The notes beneath the pieces were generated by a model that searched no databases, was not told the DNA's origin, and saw nothing but the letters and a program-made list of their open reading frames with translations. A stretch of 64,000 bases of DNA from an uncultured Pelagibacteraceae bacterium. Lineage in GTDB: Bacteria; Pseudomonadota; Alphaproteobacteria; Pelagibacterales; Pelagibacteraceae. Where the stretch lies: positions 1 through 64,000 of the forward strand of contig CACDPY010000001.1 of NCBI GenBank assembly GCA_902554765.1, given 5' to 3'. Positions 34,714-43,877 of the stretch are shown here, one piece after another. Each line of letters opens with the position of its first letter. The stretch's first letter is position 1. The position numbers and the translations under genes are program-made.

Positions 34714-35720
34714 CAGAGAAAATCAAAGTAAATAAAAAAGAAATAATTCAGCCAAAAAAGATGGGACTATTAGTCGAAAATCCTGTTTATAAACCTTTTA
34801 GATATCCGTGGTGTTATGATGCTTGGCTAACTCAACAAAGAATTCATTGGTTACCAGAAGAAGTACCACTAGGCGATGATGTTAGAGATTGGCAGAAAAA
34901 TTTATCTCAATCAGAAAAAAATCTATTAACACAGATATTCAGATTTTTTACACAAGCTGATGTTGAAGTAAGTAATTGTTATTTAAGACATTATACAACT
35001 GTATTTAAACCTACTGAAGTATTGATGATGATGACAGCCTTTGCATCCATGGAAACAGTTCATATAGCAGCCTATTCTCATTTATTAGATACTATTGGTA
35101 TGCCTGAGTCAGAATACTCTGCATTTATGAAGTATAAAGAGATGAAAGATAAATATGATTATATGCAAGACTTTAATGTAAACTCAAAAGAAGATATTGC
35201 TAAAACTGTAGCTGTATTTAGTGCTTTCACTGAAGGTCTACAACTATTTGCAAGTTTTGCCATCCTTTTAAATTTTCCAAGACACAACAAAATGAAAGGA
35301 ATGGGTCAGATAGTAACTTGGTCAGTAAGAGATGAAACGCTTCATTGTAATTCTATGATTAGAATTTTTAAAGAATTCATAAAAGAAAACCCGGAAATAT
35401 GGACTCCGAAATTAAAAAAAGAACTTTACGAAGCTTGCAGAACTATCATTGAGCATGAAGATGCTTTTATCGATCTAGCTTTTGAAATGGGTCCAATGGA
35501 AGGTTTAACTGCTAAAGAAGTTAAAGATTATATTAGATTTATTGCCAACAGAAGATTAGATCAACTTGGTTTAGAGCCAATTTATGATGTGCAAAAAAAT
35601 CCTCTTGGATGGTTAGATACCATGTTGAATGCTGTTGAGCATATGAATTTCTTTGAAGGTCGTGCCACAGAATATTCTAAAGCATCTACTCAAGGTACTT
35701 GGGTAGAAGCATTTAGCTAA
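34704..35720 (+). CDS. nrdB: ribonucleotide reductase class I, beta subunit
   Basis: About 338 residues carrying the diiron-tyrosyl radical. Iron ligands and the radical tyrosine are visible: QADVEVS, METVHIAAY (Glu, His three on, Tyr seven on, as in E. coli E115-H118-Y122), FTEGLQLF, and RDETLHCN. All ligands appear intact, so a normal class Ia-type centre is likely. I start at ATG 34704, 8 bp after AGGAG, in place of the GTG at 34695. No ATP-cone is attached here either. Confidence 0.95.
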   Translation: MSVAEKIKVNKKEIIQPKKMGLLVENPVYKPFRYPWCYDAWLTQQRIHWLPEEVPLGDDVRDWQKNLSQSEKNLLTQIFRFFTQADVEVSNCYLRHYTTVFKPTEVLMMMTAFASMETVHIAAYSHLLDTIGMPESEYSAFMKYKEMKDKYDYMQDFNVNSKEDIAKTVAVFSAFTEGLQLFASFAILLNFPRHNKMKGMGQIVTWSVRDETLHCNSMIRIFKEFIKENPEIWTPKLKKELYEACRTIIEHEDAFIDLAFEMGPMEGLTAKEVKDYIRFIANRRLDQLGLEPIYDVQKNPLGWLDTMLNAVEHMNFFEGRATEYSKASTQGTWVEAFS

Positions 35721-35724
35721 AATT

Positions 35725-36426
35725 TTGGATAATAAATTTTTACTACCAAAAAAATCAGAAAGAATAATACTTTTACAAAGAATCGATCTCGCAAGTCCTT
35801 TTGAAAAAAAGTTAAGAAAACTTTTTGGAAGATACATTTTTTCTAACTTTATAACAAAATATTTTTTGAATAAAAAAAATATAGCTTCAAACTATTATGA
35901 GACGATGTTAAATGAGTATTTTTCAATCAAACACCTAATTAATAAAGAGGATAAATTGTTTCTAAGTATAGGTTCAGGGATTGGTGGCCTAGAAGCAATA
36001 ATAAATGAAAGATTAGATAATAAATCATTTTATTTTATTGAAAGAAATTACATTTCCAAAAAAGTGAAATATGGTTGGGGTGGAATGAACAATGCAGAAG
36101 CTTATAATAATTTTGACTTACAAAAGCAGTTTTTAGAAAATAATGGAATGAATAAAAATAATTTTTACGTATTTGACTATGATCGAGATGAATTTCCAAT
36201 AATGAAATTCGACATAATTACATCTTTATTTTCGCTAGATTATCATTATGATTTTAACTTATATATTGATTACTTAAAAAAAGTTTCAAGAAATGATACT
36301 AAAATTATTTTTGATACGATAAGAGCTGATTATTTTTTAAAAATTTTCAAAAATGTTGAAATAATAAATACAGAACTTGATACTGTTCATAAGTCAAAAA
36401 GAATTGTATGTAGAAATTTTATATAA
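35725..36426 (+). CDS. SAM-dependent methyltransferase-like protein
   Basis: 233 residues. After a basic helical N-terminus the motif LFLSIGSGIGGLEAI near 82-96 is a class-I SAM-binding loop (GSGIGG), followed by FYFIERNYISKK and DIITSLFSLDYHYDF, which match motifs II and IV. It starts with TTG 4 bp after the nrdB stop. Best seen as a surface-glycan or small-molecule methyltransferase; substrate unknown. The downstream gene is similar in type. Confidence 0.6.
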   Translation: MDNKFLLPKKSERIILLQRIDLASPFEKKLRKLFGRYIFSNFITKYFLNKKNIASNYYETMLNEYFSIKHLINKEDKLFLSIGSGIGGLEAIINERLDNKSFYFIERNYISKKVKYGWGGMNNAEAYNNFDLQKQFLENNGMNKNNFYVFDYDRDEFPIMKFDIITSLFSLDYHYDFNLYIDYLKKVSRNDTKIIFDTIRADYFLKIFKNVEIINTELDTVHKSKRIVCRNFI

Positions 36427-36433
36427 TAATTCG

Positions 36434-37060
36434 ATGAAATATAAAAAATATTTTAGAAAAACTAGTTTAAAGCAAAAAGGAGATGGTGAATTTTTTTTAA
36501 CTGAAATTAAAAAAAAATCACCTAAATTTTTCTTAGAAGTGGGAGTTTTTCATGGTGTAACGGCTAGAAATATTTGTGAACTTCTTTTTCAAATACATAA
36601 AAATGACTTCAAATATATCGGTTTAGATTTATTTGAAAAAAATGATGAGAATAAATCTGAAATAATTCCTAATACATCTTTTTCTAATCCTCTTAAACAA
36701 TTTTATTTCAAATACATCAAGAGACAAGATCCCTATACTATTGAGGCGGTAAAAGACTTATTAAAAAAATTTAAGGATAATGTTCATCTAATTAAAGGCA
36801 ATTCCACTATAGTTTTAAAAAAAATTGATATGAAAAAAATAGATTATGTTTTTTTAGATGGAGGACATGACTATGAAACAGTCAAAAGTGATTTAAATAA
36901 TTGTGTAGATGTTATTCTAAATAATGGCACAATTTTATGTGATGATTATAATTTGTCTTATGCCCCTGGTGTTAAAAGAGCAATAAATGAATATGTCAAA
37001 GAAAATAACTTCAAATGTGAAATATTGCACAGTTCTAGATTTGCTAAAATTGAAAAGTAA
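36434..37060 (+). CDS. class-I SAM methyltransferase (Methyltransf_24-like)
   Basis: About 208 residues. FFLEVGVFHGVTARNI is the SAM motif, FKYIGLDLFEKND motif II, and FLDGGHDYETVKSDLNN with ILCDDYNLSYAPGVKRAINEYV are typical of the TylF/Methyltransf_24 group that methylates sugars or natural products. I choose ATG 36434; the longer frame from 36377 would add 19 residues overlapping the preceding gene. It ends 4 bp before convergent prpC. Confidence 0.75.
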   Translation: MKYKKYFRKTSLKQKGDGEFFLTEIKKKSPKFFLEVGVFHGVTARNICELLFQIHKNDFKYIGLDLFEKNDENKSEIIPNTSFSNPLKQFYFKYIKRQDPYTIEAVKDLLKKFKDNVHLIKGNSTIVLKKIDMKKIDYVFLDGGHDYETVKSDLNNCVDVILNNGTILCDDYNLSYAPGVKRAINEYVKENNFKCEILHSSRFAKIEK

Positions 37061-37064
37061 TAAC

Positions 37065-38189
37065 TTATCTTTGATTTAATTGAATAACTTTTCTGTGTTG
37101 ACTTCCTTTATAACTAGCTAAAGGTCTAATAAGTTTATTCGCGGCATGTTGTTCTATAATATGAGCCGACCAACCTGTAATTCTTGAAATTACAAAAATT
37201 GGTGTGAAGAAATCGGTATCAAAGCCCATCAAATGGTAAGTTGGACCAGTAGGGTAGTCTACATTCGGATGTATATTTTTTCTTTCAATCATGACTTTTT
37301 CAACAATGTCATAAATTTTTTCAAATTTTTTATCTTTTTTAATTTTAGCAACTTTTCCAAAATATTCTCTCATTGTTGGTACTCTAGAATCTCCACTTTT
37401 ATAAACTCTATGACCAAACCCCATTACAACATCTTTATTATCTAGTGCTTTATTTATCCAGTTGAGTGCATTTTCTGGCTTCTTTATTTTGTTCATCATA
37501 TGCATAACTTCTTCATTCGCTCCTCCATGTAGAGGACCTTTTAAACTTGCTATTGCTCCTGTAATTGCACCATGAATATCTGATAAACTACTTGTGATCG
37601 TTCTAGCTGTAAAAGTAGAAACATTAAAACTATGTTCAGCATATAAAATAAGAGAAACATCGAAAGCTTTTACAATATCTTTATTTGGAACTTTACCAAA
37701 ACACATGTGGAAGAAGTTTTCTGAAAAAGACAAATTTTTCTTTGGTGGGATTACTTTTTTTCCTTTTCTAGCTCTATAAAAAGCAGCTAAAGCTACAGGT
37801 GTTTTAGCAAAAATTCTCATTACCTTTTGCATATTTGCTTTAGGTGAATTATCTTTTGTATCTTTATCCTCTAGACCCATTATACTTACTGCTGTTCTTG
37901 CTACATCCATCGGATGAGCTTTTTTTGGAAATCTTTTAATATCTTCAAGTAAAGTTTTAGAAAGCTTTCTTTCTTTTCTTTCTTGATTTTCAAATTTTTT
38001 CAACTGTTTTTTATTTGGAAGTTCTCCGTTTAATATTAAGTAAGCCACTTCCTCAAACTTACACTTTGCGCATAAATCTTGTGCAGCATAACCTCTATAG
38101 GTAAGCGAGTTAATTTCAGGCATTACTTTTGAAACTTCAGTTTCATCAACCACAATTCCGAGCAATCCTTTTTTAATATCTTCACTCAT
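37065..38189 (-). CDS. prpC: 2-methylcitrate synthase
   Basis: 374 residues of the citrate synthase family, short type-I form. Motifs: SSLSDIHGAITGAIASLKGPLHGGANEEVM and VMGFGHRVYKSGDSRVP contain the substrate histidines. It condenses propionyl-CoA with oxaloacetate. Placement downstream of prpD and prpB makes it the methylcitrate enzyme and not the housekeeping citrate synthase. It shares a base with prpB (TAATG). Propionate here could come from DMSP or amino-acid breakdown. Confidence 0.92.
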   Translation of the reverse strand: MSEDIKKGLLGIVVDETEVSKVMPEINSLTYRGYAAQDLCAKCKFEEVAYLILNGELPNKKQLKKFENQERKERKLSKTLLEDIKRFPKKAHPMDVARTAVSIMGLEDKDTKDNSPKANMQKVMRIFAKTPVALAAFYRARKGKKVIPPKKNLSFSENFFHMCFGKVPNKDIVKAFDVSLILYAEHSFNVSTFTARTITSSLSDIHGAITGAIASLKGPLHGGANEEVMHMMNKIKKPENALNWINKALDNKDVVMGFGHRVYKSGDSRVPTMREYFGKVAKIKKDKKFEKIYDIVEKVMIERKNIHPNVDYPTGPTYHLMGFDTDFFTPIFVISRITGWSAHIIEQHAANKLIRPLASYKGSQHRKVIQLNQR

Positions 38190-39085
38190 TATTCATGTCC
38201 ATCCGTACTAAAGTTATAAATTTTTTCATCTAAACTATTGTATTTTTCATAGTCAACTAACTCATATAATCTTTTGCGAGTTTGCATTTTATCAATGATA
38301 TTATTTTGATGTCCATTTGTATAAATGTCTCTTAATCCATCTTCAACATTTTTCATTGCCAATCTTTGTGTTGTAACAGGATAAATCACTATATTATAAC
38401 CAAATTCCTCTAATTCTTTATAATTAAACAATTTAGACTTTCCAAATTCAGTCATGTTCGCGAGCAAGTAGCATGAAAGCTCTTTTCGAACTTTTTCAAA
38501 ATCTTTTTCATCTTGTAATGCCTCTGGGAAAATTACTTCAGCCCCAGCATCAATATATGCTTTACATCTATCAATCATTTTATCAATGCCTTCAACGCTT
38601 TTAGCATCAGATCTTGCAATGATTTTAAAATTCTCATCTTTTTTTGCTGACACACACTCTTTAATTTTAGCAACCATTCTATCAGTGGTAATTAGTTCTT
38701 TATTATCTAAGTGACCACATCTTTTTCTTTCAATTTGATCCTCTAGGTGTACAGCCGTGATCCCAAATTCTTCAAAAGTCTCAATTGTTTCTTTACAAGA
38801 TTTAAATCCAGTATCTATATCAACAATTGTAGGAAGATTAGTAACTCTTGAAATTAAATAAGATCTAGTGCTAACGTCTTGCAATGTTGTTAATCCAATA
38901 TCAGGAAAACCCAGATCATTAGCCATTACTCCACCTGAAACATAAACAGCGTCATAACCAATTTCTTCAATTAGTTTTGCTGTTAGTGGATTGTAAGCAC
39001 CAGGCACTCTTAATATTTTTTTTGATTTTAACTTTTCAGTAAAATCTTTTCTTTTTTGTACTGGTTCTTTTTCTACAAAGTGCAC
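38189..39085 (-). CDS. prpB: 2-methylisocitrate lyase
   Basis: 298 residues of the isocitrate lyase/PEP mutase family. RKRCGHLDNKEL carries the KRCGH active-site loop with the catalytic cysteine; DIDTGF and VHLEDQIE bind magnesium. It cleaves methylisocitrate to pyruvate and succinate. It sits between prpD and prpC with single-base overlaps on both sides. Confidence 0.94.
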   Translation of the reverse strand: MHFVEKEPVQKRKDFTEKLKSKKILRVPGAYNPLTAKLIEEIGYDAVYVSGGVMANDLGFPDIGLTTLQDVSTRSYLISRVTNLPTIVDIDTGFKSCKETIETFEEFGITAVHLEDQIERKRCGHLDNKELITTDRMVAKIKECVSAKKDENFKIIARSDAKSVEGIDKMIDRCKAYIDAGAEVIFPEALQDEKDFEKVRKELSCYLLANMTEFGKSKLFNYKELEEFGYNIVIYPVTTQRLAMKNVEDGLRDIYTNGHQNNIIDKMQTRKRLYELVDYEKYNSLDEKIYNFSTDGHE

Positions 39086-40587
39086 TAAAAAATACCCCTT
39101 TTCAAATTTCTTTTTAGTTTATTTTTTCTCACCTCAATATTCAATTTATCAAGTTGTCCTGGTCTTAATTTTTTAAGATTTTGTACTGTTTTTAAAAATC
39201 TATTGCTTTCACTTTTATCTAAAATATTTTCAGTTAAAGTTAAAAACTTATTTATATAATTTTGCCTCTTAAATGGCCTTAAGCCATAAGGATGAGCATC
39301 AGCTCTATCTTGTTGTTCTGTAATTTTCTTTCCATTTTTAAGTGTTATTACCACTTTAGCACCAAATGATTTCTTTTTTGGGTTTGGATCATGATATTTT
39401 TTAGTCCATTTTTTATCTTCATGAGTTTTAATAGATCTCCATATTTTAATAGTACTCTTTCTTTTTGCTCTAGCTTTAGTATATGACTTTATATGATGCC
39501 AATTACCATCTTCTAAAGCAACTGCGAATATATACATTATGGAATGGTCTAAAGTTTCTCTACTAGCATTGGGGTCCATTTTTTGAGGATCATTTGCACC
39601 AGTTCCAATTACATAATGAGTATGATGACTAGTAAAAATATCAATTTTTTTAATTTGATTTAAATTTGGTACTTTACTTCTAAGTTTTTTAGCAAGGTCA
39701 ATTAAGGCCTGAGATTGATACTCAGCTGAATATTCTTTTGTATAAGTTTCAAGTATAGCTTTTTTAACTTCACCTTTTTTTGGAAGAGGAACTTTATAAA
39801 GTGCTTTCTTCCCATCTAAAATTCTGGCAATCACACTATCCTCACCTTCATAAATTGGACTAGGAGCACCTTCACCACGCATCACTCTATCAACTGCTTC
39901 TATTGCAAGTTTTCCAGCATGTGCAGGAGCATAAGCTTTCCAACTTGAAATCTGACCTTTCCTAGATTGTCTAGTAGAAATAGTTGTGTGTAGAGATTGT
40001 TGAACTGCTTGATAAATTGTTTCTGTATTTAATTTTAACATTGCACCAAGTCCCGCAGCAACACTTGGTCCTAAATGAGCTATATGATCAACTTTATGTT
40101 TGTGTAAACAAATTCCTTTTACTAAATTAACTTGAACCTCATAAGCAGTAACTATTCCCCTTAAAAGATCTAAACCACTTCTTTTATTTTGTTGAGCAAC
40201 ACTAAGTAATGGAGGAATATTATCACCTGGATGACTATAATCAGCTGCTAAAAAGGTGTCGTGAAAATCAAGTTCTCTTACAGCTGTTCCATTCGACCAC
40301 GCAGCCCATTCACAATCAAATTTTAATTTATTTTTAACCCCAAATATTGTAGCACCATTTTTTCTAGAATGTTTTAAAGCCATTTCTCGTGATGAAATTA
40401 CAGGCTTTCTATTTAAAGAAGCAATAGCAACAGAAGCATTGTCTATAATTCTATTGATTACCATTTCAATTGCATCTTTATTCAATTTTGAATTATCACT
40501 TGCTATTTCAGCAATTTTCCAAGCTAGCTGGTTTTTTTTTGGAAGGTGAATTTTGGATGGATAAACTTTTACATTATGTACTATCAA
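39085..40587 (-). CDS. prpD: 2-methylcitrate dehydratase
   Basis: 500 residues of the MmgE/PrpD family. It contains [17 protein letters not shown] near 92-108, [14 protein letters not shown], and [18 protein letters not shown], then [21 protein letters not shown]. It is the first gene of the three-gene methylcitrate operon. The next step, hydration to methylisocitrate, would use an aconitase encoded elsewhere. No acnD or prpF is adjacent. Confidence 0.93.
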   Translation of the reverse strand: MIVHNVKVYPSKIHLPKKNQLAWKIAEIASDNSKLNKDAIEMVINRIIDNASVAIASLNRKPVISSREMALKHSRKNGATIFGVKNKLKFDCEWAAWSNGTAVRELDFHDTFLAADYSHPGDNIPPLLSVAQQNKRSGLDLLRGIVTAYEVQVNLVKGICLHKHKVDHIAHLGPSVAAGLGAMLKLNTETIYQAVQQSLHTTISTRQSRKGQISSWKAYAPAHAGKLAIEAVDRVMRGEGAPSPIYEGEDSVIARILDGKKALYKVPLPKKGEVKKAILETYTKEYSAEYQSQALIDLAKKLRSKVPNLNQIKKIDIFTSHHTHYVIGTGANDPQKMDPNASRETLDHSIMYIFAVALEDGNWHHIKSYTKARAKRKSTIKIWRSIKTHEDKKWTKKYHDPNPKKKSFGAKVVITLKNGKKITEQQDRADAHPYGLRPFKRQNYINKFLTLTENILDKSESNRFLKTVQNLKKLRPGQLDKLNIEVRKNKLKRNLKRGIF

Positions 40588-40641
40588 AATAACTCCTAAT
40601 TTACGAAATCGTTTTTAATAGTTAAAAAAAAATAATCAATC

Positions 40642-41325
40642 CTAAAGATATTTTAAAACAATTTTTTCAATACCAATAAAGTCTTTTATTAAGTGATTGT
40701 GGTGAATTTCAGTTGTATTTTTTTCAGTATAACCATCTTCTAACAAAATTACTGGTATTCCAGCTTCTTTTGCCGCATTAGCATCGGTTTCACTATCACC
40801 AATCATTATAGCTTTTTTTATATCTCCATCTAGGATTTCTATCACAGACGTTAGATGTCTTGGATCAGGTTTACAATAATCAAAAGTATTATGTCCTGCT
40901 ACATATTCAAAAAAATCATAAATACCAATTTTTTTTAGTAGATCGATTGCTAAATGTTCTTGTTTATTTGTGCATACTGCCATTGAAATCTTTTTTTCTT
41001 TGCACCAAAATAAAAAGTCTTTAACTCCATTAATAAGAGTACTTTCATTAACAATATTTTTTCCGTAATAATCCACAAAATCTTTTACCATTTCTTTCTT
41101 TACTCTTTCATCCTGAACTTTTCCAAATTCTTTTTTTGCTTGACCCCAAATTGATCTTCCAAGCATAGCGCCAGCACCTTGTCCAACTAAGTTTCTAATT
41201 TCATTAGTTGACTTAGTTGGATAACCAAATTTTTTCATTACATGATTATGAGCTCGCATCAAATCAGGCGCAGTATCGACTAATGTACCATCTAAATCGA
41301 AGAGAATTGTAAATTTTTTAGTCAT
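40642..41325 (-). CDS. gph: HAD phosphatase, phosphoglycolate phosphatase-like
   Basis: 227 residues. Motif I FDLDGTLVDTAPDL, motif II VCTNKQ, and motif III/IV region KPDPRH with MIGDSETDANAAKEAGIP are complete with a helical cap between them. This arrangement matches phosphoglycolate phosphatase, though HAD substrates vary. It reads away from glmU across 70 bp and follows prpD by 54 bp. Confidence 0.85.
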   Translation of the reverse strand: MTKKFTILFDLDGTLVDTAPDLMRAHNHVMKKFGYPTKSTNEIRNLVGQGAGAMLGRSIWGQAKKEFGKVQDERVKKEMVKDFVDYYGKNIVNESTLINGVKDFLFWCKEKKISMAVCTNKQEHLAIDLLKKIGIYDFFEYVAGHNTFDYCKPDPRHLTSVIEILDGDIKKAIMIGDSETDANAAKEAGIPVILLEDGYTEKNTTEIHHNHLIKDFIGIEKIVLKYL

Positions 41326-41395
41326 TATAAAAGTATTTTTAAGAAATATTTTGTGAATTAAGAAACGTATATACTTAATATAAAGAATTTCATAG

Positions 41396-42019
41396 ATGAA
41401 ACAATTAAATTTAAAAAATGTTCAGGAAAGACTTAGAAATAAATTTTTAAAATCAGGTGTTAAAATGATTGGACCTGAGACGATTTATTTTTCAAAAGAT
41501 ACAAAAATTGGAAAAAATGTAACTATAGAACCTTATGTGGTTTTTGGGCCTAAGGTAAAAATAGGCAACAAGGTAATTATAAAATCTTTTTCACATTTAG
41601 AGTCCTGTAAAGTTGAAAATAAGGTTGAAATTGGACCTTACGCAAGAATAAGACCGAATACAGTTTTAAAGGAAGGTTCTAAAATTGGAAACTTTGTGGA
41701 AATTAAAAAAAGTACACTAGGAAAAAAATCCAAAGTTAATCATTTAACTTATATTGGAGATAGTGAAATTGGCAAGAATGTTAATGTAGGTGCCGGAACT
41801 ATTACTTGTAATTACGATGGGATTAAAAAAAGTAAAACTAAAATTAAAGATAATGTGTTTATTGGTTCAAACTCCTCACTAATTGCACCAGTAACCATAA
41901 ATAGCAATAGTATAGTTGGTGCAGGATCTGTAATTACAAAAAATGTTAAAGAAAAATCTTTAGCATTAACAAGAAGCTCTCAAACAGAAATTAAGAATTA
42001 TAAAAGAAAAGTAAAATAA
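41396..42019 (+). CDS. GlmU C-terminal acetyltransferase domain only
   Basis: 207 residues made of left-handed beta-helix hexapeptide repeats. RNKFLKSGVKMIGPETIYFS aligns with the linker before the acetyltransferase half of GlmU, and GPYARIRPNTVLKEGSKIGNFVEIKKS, NHLTYIGDSEIG and GAGTITCNYDG are its active-site hallmarks. The N-terminal uridylyltransferase domain (about 230 residues) is absent, and the upstream 70 bp hold no coding trace. The protein would acetylate glucosamine-1-phosphate, with UDP transfer by another enzyme. The following glmS starts 2 bp after its stop. Confidence 0.85.
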   Translation: MKQLNLKNVQERLRNKFLKSGVKMIGPETIYFSKDTKIGKNVTIEPYVVFGPKVKIGNKVIIKSFSHLESCKVENKVEIGPYARIRPNTVLKEGSKIGNFVEIKKSTLGKKSKVNHLTYIGDSEIGKNVNVGAGTITCNYDGIKKSKTKIKDNVFIGSNSSLIAPVTINSNSIVGAGSVITKNVKEKSLALTRSSQTEIKNYKRKVK

Positions 42020-42021
42020 CC

Positions 42022-43842
42022 ATGTGTGGAATAATAGGTATTAATAGCAACAAACCTGTATCAGCTTCAATAATCAATTCTTTAAAAAAACTTGAATACA
42101 GAGGCTATGACTCTGCTGGAATCGCAACACTGTCAAAGGGTTTAATTAATGAAATTAAATCTGAAGGTAGGGTTGATAATTTGGAAAAAAATTCTTTAGT
42201 AAAAAATATGGAAGGCACAATAGGTATCGGACATGTACGTTGGGCAACTCATGGGGTTGCAAACAGTTTAAATGCACATCCACATTCTTCACAAAATGTA
42301 TCAGTCGTACATAATGGGATAATTGAAAATTCAACAATTTTAAAAAAATTTTTAATAAACAAAGGACATAAGTTTAAATCTCAGACAGATACTGAGGTAA
42401 TTGTTCATTTAATTACTGAACATCTCAAAACTGAAGACATGATAAGCTCAATAACAAAAACGTTAAAACAACTTCATGGTAGTTTTGCTCTTGGAATAAT
42501 TTTTAAAGACAAACCAGATTTAATAGTAGGAGCGAGAAGAGGATCACCTTTAGCGGTAGGTTATGGACCTAACGAAAATTATTTAGGGTCAGACTCATAC
42601 GCTTTAAAATCAATGACAAATAAGGTTACTTATCTAAATGATGGTGAGTTTTGTATCATTAAAAAAGATCTTGTAGAATTTTTTAACGAAGGTGGAACCA
42701 AAATAAATAAAAAAGTCTTAGAATTATCCTCTGAAGAAGAAAAATATGACAAAGGAGATTACAAGCATTTTATGGCAAAAGAAATTGAAGAACAACCAAC
42801 TACAATAAAAAATGGTATTAAAGAATATATAGATACATCAAATAATGATATCAATATTTATAATTTTCCTTGGAAAATAAATGAAATTTCTTCAATAACA
42901 TTAATTGGTTGTGGAACTGCTTATCACTCTTGTTTAATGGCTAAATATTGGTTTGAGGAATTAACCTCTTTAGATGTGAACATCGATATTGCATCAGAAT
43001 TTAGGTACAGAAAAAATAGATTTAAAAAAGATAGTTTATATGTATTTGTTTCTCAATCTGGAGAAACAGCTGATACCTTTGCTGCTTTAGATTTGTGTAA
43101 AAAAAATGATATGAAAACTTGTGCTGTTGTGAACGTTATTGAAAGTTCAATTGCAAGAGAAGCTAATTTTGTTTTACCAATTCATTGTGGTACGGAAATT
43201 GGTGTTGCTTCTACTAAAGCATTTTTAGGTCAAATTTTAATTTTATATATTTTAGCACTTAAATTGGGATTATTAAAAAATGACATAGATAGAAATATAT
43301 TTTTAGCAAAACTGAAAGATTTGAAAGAATTACCAAAACTTATCGAAAAAACATTGATGACTGATAACAAAATACAATCTATTTCCTCAACCTTTAATGA
43401 AGCAAAAGGTTCAATGTTTTTGGGAAGAGGGTTTTCCTTTCCAATAGCACTTGAGGGAGCTCTAAAATTAAAGGAGTTATCATACATTCATGCAGAAGGC
43501 TATCCAGCAGGAGAAATGAAACATGGCCCGTTAGCTTTAATTGAGGAGGGAATGCCAGTTGTTGTTTTAGCTCCAAGAGATAGTTACTATAAGAAAACTA
43601 TCTCTAATATGCAGGAAGTTATTGCTAGAGGTGCTAAAGTTTTATTGATTACAAATAAAAGTAAAGATGAAATAATTTCTGAAAATATTTGGGAAACAAT
43701 TGAAGTAGAAAGTACAAATGATGATTTGCTACCTTTTTTATTAACTATCCCATTACAAAAACTTGCTTATTATTCAGCTCTTAAAAAAGGTTTTGACATA
43801 GATAAGCCACGAAATTTAGCTAAATCAGTTACCGTTGAATAA
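42022..43842 (+). CDS. glmS: glutamine-fructose-6-phosphate aminotransferase
   Basis: 606 residues. The N-terminal nucleophile cysteine follows the start (MCGIIGI), with EYRGYDSAG and HVRWATHG in the glutaminase domain. Two SIS domains follow, with SQSGETADTFAAL and GRGFSFPIALEGALKLKELSYIHAEGY, ending KSVTVE. It makes glucosamine-6-phosphate for peptidoglycan and lipid A. The pairing with the GlmU-like gene forms an amino-sugar operon. No glmS ribozyme precedes it. Confidence 0.96.
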   Translation: MCGIIGINSNKPVSASIINSLKKLEYRGYDSAGIATLSKGLINEIKSEGRVDNLEKNSLVKNMEGTIGIGHVRWATHGVANSLNAHPHSSQNVSVVHNGIIENSTILKKFLINKGHKFKSQTDTEVIVHLITEHLKTEDMISSITKTLKQLHGSFALGIIFKDKPDLIVGARRGSPLAVGYGPNENYLGSDSYALKSMTNKVTYLNDGEFCIIKKDLVEFFNEGGTKINKKVLELSSEEEKYDKGDYKHFMAKEIEEQPTTIKNGIKEYIDTSNNDINIYNFPWKINEISSITLIGCGTAYHSCLMAKYWFEELTSLDVNIDIASEFRYRKNRFKKDSLYVFVSQSGETADTFAALDLCKKNDMKTCAVVNVIESSIAREANFVLPIHCGTEIGVASTKAFLGQILILYILALKLGLLKNDIDRNIFLAKLKDLKELPKLIEKTLMTDNKIQSISSTFNEAKGSMFLGRGFSFPIALEGALKLKELSYIHAEGYPAGEMKHGPLALIEEGMPVVVLAPRDSYYKKTISNMQEVIARGAKVLLITNKSKDEIISENIWETIEVESTNDDLLPFLLTIPLQKLAYYSALKKGFDIDKPRNLAKSVTVE

Positions 43843-43877
43843 ATAGAAAACTCTGATACAACAATCTTAGGTTGAAC

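Noticed and set aside
41326-41395. GlmU N-terminal domain lost by a frameshift just upstream
   Set aside because: The 70-bp gap to the divergent phosphatase gene has no coding potential for that domain in any frame, so this is not a local frameshift.
42000-42021. glmS ribozyme before glmS
   Set aside because: Only 2 bp separate the genes; no room for the ribozyme, and its conserved core is absent.
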